Assembly: GCF_900111765.1 (NCBI RefSeq)
Contig: NZ_FOIB01000015.1
Span: 1 to 64,000 of the forward strand
Source of the DNA: Myxococcus fulvus
Lineage (GTDB): Bacteria; Myxococcota; Myxococcia; Myxococcales; Myxococcaceae
DNA length: 64,000 bases
Direction: 5' to 3'
Made by a program: the position numbers and the translations under genes. The notes beneath the pieces were generated by a model. That model saw only the letters and a list, made by a program, of their open reading frames with translations. It did no database searches and was not told the origin of the DNA. Shown piece by piece: positions 61,618 through 64,000 of the stretch (its first letter is position 1; each line of letters opens with the position of its first letter).

Positions 61618-62904
61618 ATGACGGAGTGCCTCCTCAACATCGACCTGGGTGAGCTGCCCGACGAGGATGAGCGGCTCTACGCGCTCGCCCACGTGGCCAA
61701 CATCGCCTGCGGTGCCCACGCGGGCGACGATGCGTCCATGCGCCGCGCGCTCGCCCTGTGCGCACGGCATGGCACCCGCGCCTGCGCGCACCCGTCCTAC
61801 GAGGACCGGGAAGGCTTCGGCCGCCGCGCCCTCGACGTGACACCCCAGGTGCTCCGCCAGCAAGTGGCCCACCAGTGCGCCCGTCTCGCCCGCCTCGCCC
61901 GCGAGGAGCGCCTCCCCGTCGGCTACGCCAAGCCCCACGGCGCGCTCTACCACGCGGCCAATGCCTCCCCCGCGCTCGCCCGCGCCGTGGTGGACGGCAT
62001 CGTCGAGGCGCTGGGCACCGGCGTCACCCTCATCGGCCCTCCCACGGGCGCGCTCGCGGACGCGGCGACCGACGCCGGCCTGGGCCACGCGCGCGAGGGC
62101 TTCGCCGACCGCGGCACCCTCCCGGATGGCTCCCTGATTCCGCGCGGCCAGCCCGGCGCCGTGCTCACCGACCTGGCCAAGGCCCGCGAGAACACCGTGC
62201 GGCTGGTGACGGGCGGCGGCGTCGACACCGTCTGCGTCCACGGCGACACGCCCGGCGCGGTGGAGCTGGCCCGCGAGGTGCGCACGACGCTGGAGGCCCT
62301 CGCCCTGCCCCTGGAGTCCCTCGGCGACGGCGCGCTGCGCCTCGTGCTCCCCGCGGGCATCGAGCGGCGCGCCGCGCGCGACGTGCTGCATGCGCTCGAA
62401 GGCGTGGTGGACGCCGTCGTCACCGAGGAGCACGCGTGCGTGTACTTCGACCCCGACAGGCCGCCCGCGGAGCCTCGCCTGGCCCTCGCCCGACTGCTGA
62501 GGGAGCCGGTGGCCACGCAGGCCACCACGCTCGTCACGCTGCGCGTGCGCTACGACGGCCCTGACCTGGAGAAGGTCTCCGAGCGGACTGGCCTCTGTGT
62601 CGACGCCGTGGCCCGGCTGCACACCGCGCGCGAGTACACGGTGCGCTGCGTGGGCTTCCTGCCCGGCTTCGCGTACCTGGGCGAGCTGGACCCCAGAATC
62701 GTCGTGCCCCGGCTGCCCACGCCGCGCACGCGCGTGCCGGCGCTCGCGGTGGGCATCGCCGGAGGCCGCACGGGCGTGTACCCGTTCGCGTCCCCCGGCG
62801 GCTGGAACCTGATTGGCACGGCGCTGGACTTCACGGCCTTCCACCCGGACCGGGGCGCGGTACTGCAACTCGGTGACAGGGTGCGCTTCGAGCGGGTGGA
62901 CTGA
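61618..62904 (+). CDS. 5-Oxoprolinase subunits A and B fused (PxpA-PxpB)
   Basis: A 428-residue fusion. Residues 1-232 match PxpA/LamB-YcsF (CLLNIDLGEL, VANIACGAHAGDD, CAHPSYEDREGFGRR, GYAKPHGALYH). Residues about 235-428 match PxpB/KipI (GDGALRLVLP near the junction, YTVRCVGFLPGFAYLGELD, RVPALAVGIAGGRTGVYPF, GGWNLIGTA). PxpB and PxpC phosphorylate 5-oxoproline and PxpA opens it, releasing glutamate. A-B fusion is unusual; separate genes or a B-C fusion are the common forms. The A part is slightly short at its N-terminus, with ELPDEDERLY where the usual GEGFG loop would be. It overlaps pxpC by TGATG. Confidence 0.88.
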   Translation: MTECLLNIDLGELPDEDERLYALAHVANIACGAHAGDDASMRRALALCARHGTRACAHPSYEDREGFGRRALDVTPQVLRQQVAHQCARLARLAREERLPVGYAKPHGALYHAANASPALARAVVDGIVEALGTGVTLIGPPTGALADAATDAGLGHAREGFADRGTLPDGSLIPRGQPGAVLTDLAKARENTVRLVTGGGVDTVCVHGDTPGAVELAREVRTTLEALALPLESLGDGALRLVLPAGIERRAARDVLHALEGVVDAVVTEEHACVYFDPDRPPAEPRLALARLLREPVATQATTLVTLRVRYDGPDLEKVSERTGLCVDAVARLHTAREYTVRCVGFLPGFAYLGELDPRIVVPRLPTPRTRVPALAVGIAGGRTGVYPFASPGGWNLIGTALDFTAFHPDRGAVLQLGDRVRFERVD

Positions 62905-63776
62905 TGGCGGGCTGGTTGGACATCACGGCGATGCGGGCCCCCGCCACCGTGCAGGACGGCGGCAGGCCCGGACAGATGCACCATGGCGTCCCTCCCGGCG
63001 GGGCGATGGTGCCGGAGCTGCTGGCACGCGCCAACCGCGCGGTGGGCAACCGCTGGGACGCCGCCGCGCTGGAGTGCCTGGGCGCGCTGGAGCTGCGCGC
63101 GCGTGGGGCGCCGTTGCGCGTCTCCGTCGATGGCCAGCCACCCCACGCCCTCGATGAAGGCGAGGTCCTCCGCGTCCCCGCGTCCGAGCGCGCCAGCGTC
63201 AGCTACCTCGCGGTGGCCGGCGGCGTGGACGTGCCGGTGGTGCTCGGAGGCCGGGGCACGCTGCTGGTGGCGCGCTTGGGAGGACACGAGGGGCGGATGC
63301 TGCGCCCGGGGGACTCCCTGCCCGTGGGAGACGCGCTCTCGCTCGCGATGCCCGTGGACGGCCCGTGGGAGGAGTCGGGCCCCATCCGCCTGACGCTGGG
63401 CCCCGACACGCGCCACTTCGATTCGCTGATGGCGGCCTCGCTGCTGGGCGGCACCTTCACGGTGTCCAGCGCGAGCGACCGCGTGGGCATGCGGCTGCAG
63501 GGGCCCGCGCTCGCGCACGGCGATGAGGGCGCGAGGACCTCACGCCCCATGGTGCGCGGCGCCATCCAGGTGACGCTGTCGGGCGAGCCCATCATCCTCG
63601 GACCGGACCACCCCACCACGGGCGGCTATCCCGTCATCGCCACCGTCATCCGCGCGGACTGGGGACGGCTCGGGGCCCGGCGCGCCGGCACGTCCGTCGA
63701 GTTCCAGTCGGTGAGCCAGCACGAGGCCCGCGAGGCCTGGCGCGAGCACGCGCGGCGCTTCCACGCGGAGAGCTGA
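62904..63776 (+). CDS. pxpC: 5-Oxoprolinase subunit C (PxpC/KipA family)
   Basis: A 290-residue protein of the biotin-dependent-carboxylase-like KipA family. Characteristic segments are ITAMRAPATVQDGGRPGQMHHGVPPGGAMV at the N-terminus, SERASVSYLAVAGGVDVPVVLG near 95 and DRVGMRLQGPAL near 195, and the C-terminal TTGGYPVIATVIRADWGRLG. With PxpA-PxpB it forms the prokaryotic 5-oxoprolinase, which removes the spontaneous glutamine/glutathione by-product 5-oxoproline. Its ATG overlaps the fusion-gene stop by one base, so the two are tightly coupled. A GNAT gene begins one base after its stop. Confidence 0.92.
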   Translation: MAGWLDITAMRAPATVQDGGRPGQMHHGVPPGGAMVPELLARANRAVGNRWDAAALECLGALELRARGAPLRVSVDGQPPHALDEGEVLRVPASERASVSYLAVAGGVDVPVVLGGRGTLLVARLGGHEGRMLRPGDSLPVGDALSLAMPVDGPWEESGPIRLTLGPDTRHFDSLMAASLLGGTFTVSSASDRVGMRLQGPALAHGDEGARTSRPMVRGAIQVTLSGEPIILGPDHPTTGGYPVIATVIRADWGRLGARRAGTSVEFQSVSQHEAREAWREHARRFHAES

Positions 63777-63777
63777 C

Positions 63778-64000
63778 ATGGAGCTGCGCACCGAGCGGCT
63801 CGTCCTCCGGGACTTCCAGCGCGAGGACACCCCGAGCGTCCTCGCGTATCAATCCAAGCCCGCCTACCTGGAGCACCACGGCCACCCGCCGCCCACCGCG
63901 GACGACGTGCGCGCCTTCGTGGAGATGTTGGTCCAGTGGGCCCACGAGGTCCCCCGCGCGAAGTACCAGCTCGCCATCACCCTGGAGGGCCGCGTCATCG
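63778..64000 (+). CDS. GNAT acetyltransferase, 5' part (truncated by window end)
   Basis: ATG at 63778, one base after the pxpC stop, opens a frame that runs off the window. The visible 74 residues begin MELRTERLVLRDFQREDTPS, the classical start of RimJ/RimL-type GNAT N-acetyltransferases, followed by DDVRAFVEML and YQLAITLEGRVI, matching the first strands and helix of the fold. It should use acetyl-CoA on a protein N-terminus or small amine. The acetyl-CoA-binding motif lies outside the window. Confidence 0.8.
   Translation, partial: MELRTERLVLRDFQREDTPSVLAYQSKPAYLEHHGHPPPTADDVRAFVEMLVQWAHEVPRAKYQLAITLEGRVI

Overview
The window is high-GC bacterial DNA from a myxobacterium, most likely a member of the Myxococcaceae. 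The best lineage markers are a Sit-type lipoprotein toxin with a double-CXXC immunity partner (51.6-53.1 kb), a large NRPS, a eukaryote-like Ser/Thr kinase, several secreted hydrolases and a TfoX protein with a histone-H1-like tail. No rRNA, tRNA, CRISPR array or insertion sequence was seen. No gap between genes exceeds about 265 bases.

1-11.1 kb is the 3' part of a giant NRPS gene: (A)-PCP / C-A-PCP / C-A-PCP / C-A-PCP-TE. The window opens inside an adenylation domain. The first complete A domain reads as serine-activating. The last has an unusual pocket. The thioesterase ends the assembly line. The first ~740 bases use very different codons from the rest.

11.1-26.8 kb holds probable tailoring, export and envelope genes. 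A LolA-like protein and two FtsX/MacB-type permeases lie convergent to the NRPS, with no ATPase beside them. Next come a double-winged-helix methyltransferase, a desaturase and a LysM peptidoglycan-hydrolase-like protein. A minus-strand operon follows in transcription order: ABC ATPase, ABC-2 permease, second paralogous methyltransferase, PLP aminotransferase. A divergent plus-strand set encodes an acyltransferase, an SDR-like protein without its catalytic Lys, and a JmjC/cupin-8 oxygenase. That these genes serve the NRPS product is inferred from position and class.

27.0-33.0 kb is the best candidate for an undescribed system. It is a compact three-gene operon: a protein with a C-terminal DUF559/Vsr-like PD-(D/E)XK nuclease, a protein with a winged-helix-like C-terminus, and a 1194-residue ATPase that joins an N-terminal AAA-type module to a C-terminal HerA/VirB4-like pump. 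A hairpin sits just before the first gene. Another overlaps the start of the gene after the operon.

33.1-45.8 kb encodes a chorismate-processing set (component I, amidotransferase, PabC-like lyase), a small serine hydrolase, an exported protein with an in-frame TAG in its signal peptide, an rRNA pseudouridine synthase, a ThrE-like exporter, a DoxX protein, an AI-2E-family permease, two convergent secreted enzymes sharing a strong terminator, and a small YqaA/DedA membrane protein.

46-64 kb encodes an ODP-type metallo-beta-lactamase-fold protein with a downstream Ser/Thr kinase, an MFS pump with a divergent LysR regulator and clear operator, an EEP-fold hydrolase, the Sit-like toxin/immunity pair, the TfoX-H1 protein, an acyl-CoA synthetase, an Fpg/Nei glycosylase, cysE-cysK, a class V PLP enzyme, a tri-haem lipoprotein with a repetitive linker, and a 5-oxoprolinase operon in which PxpA and PxpB are fused. 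The window ends inside a GNAT gene. Many neighbours share TGATG or ATGA overlaps, which fixes several start codons.
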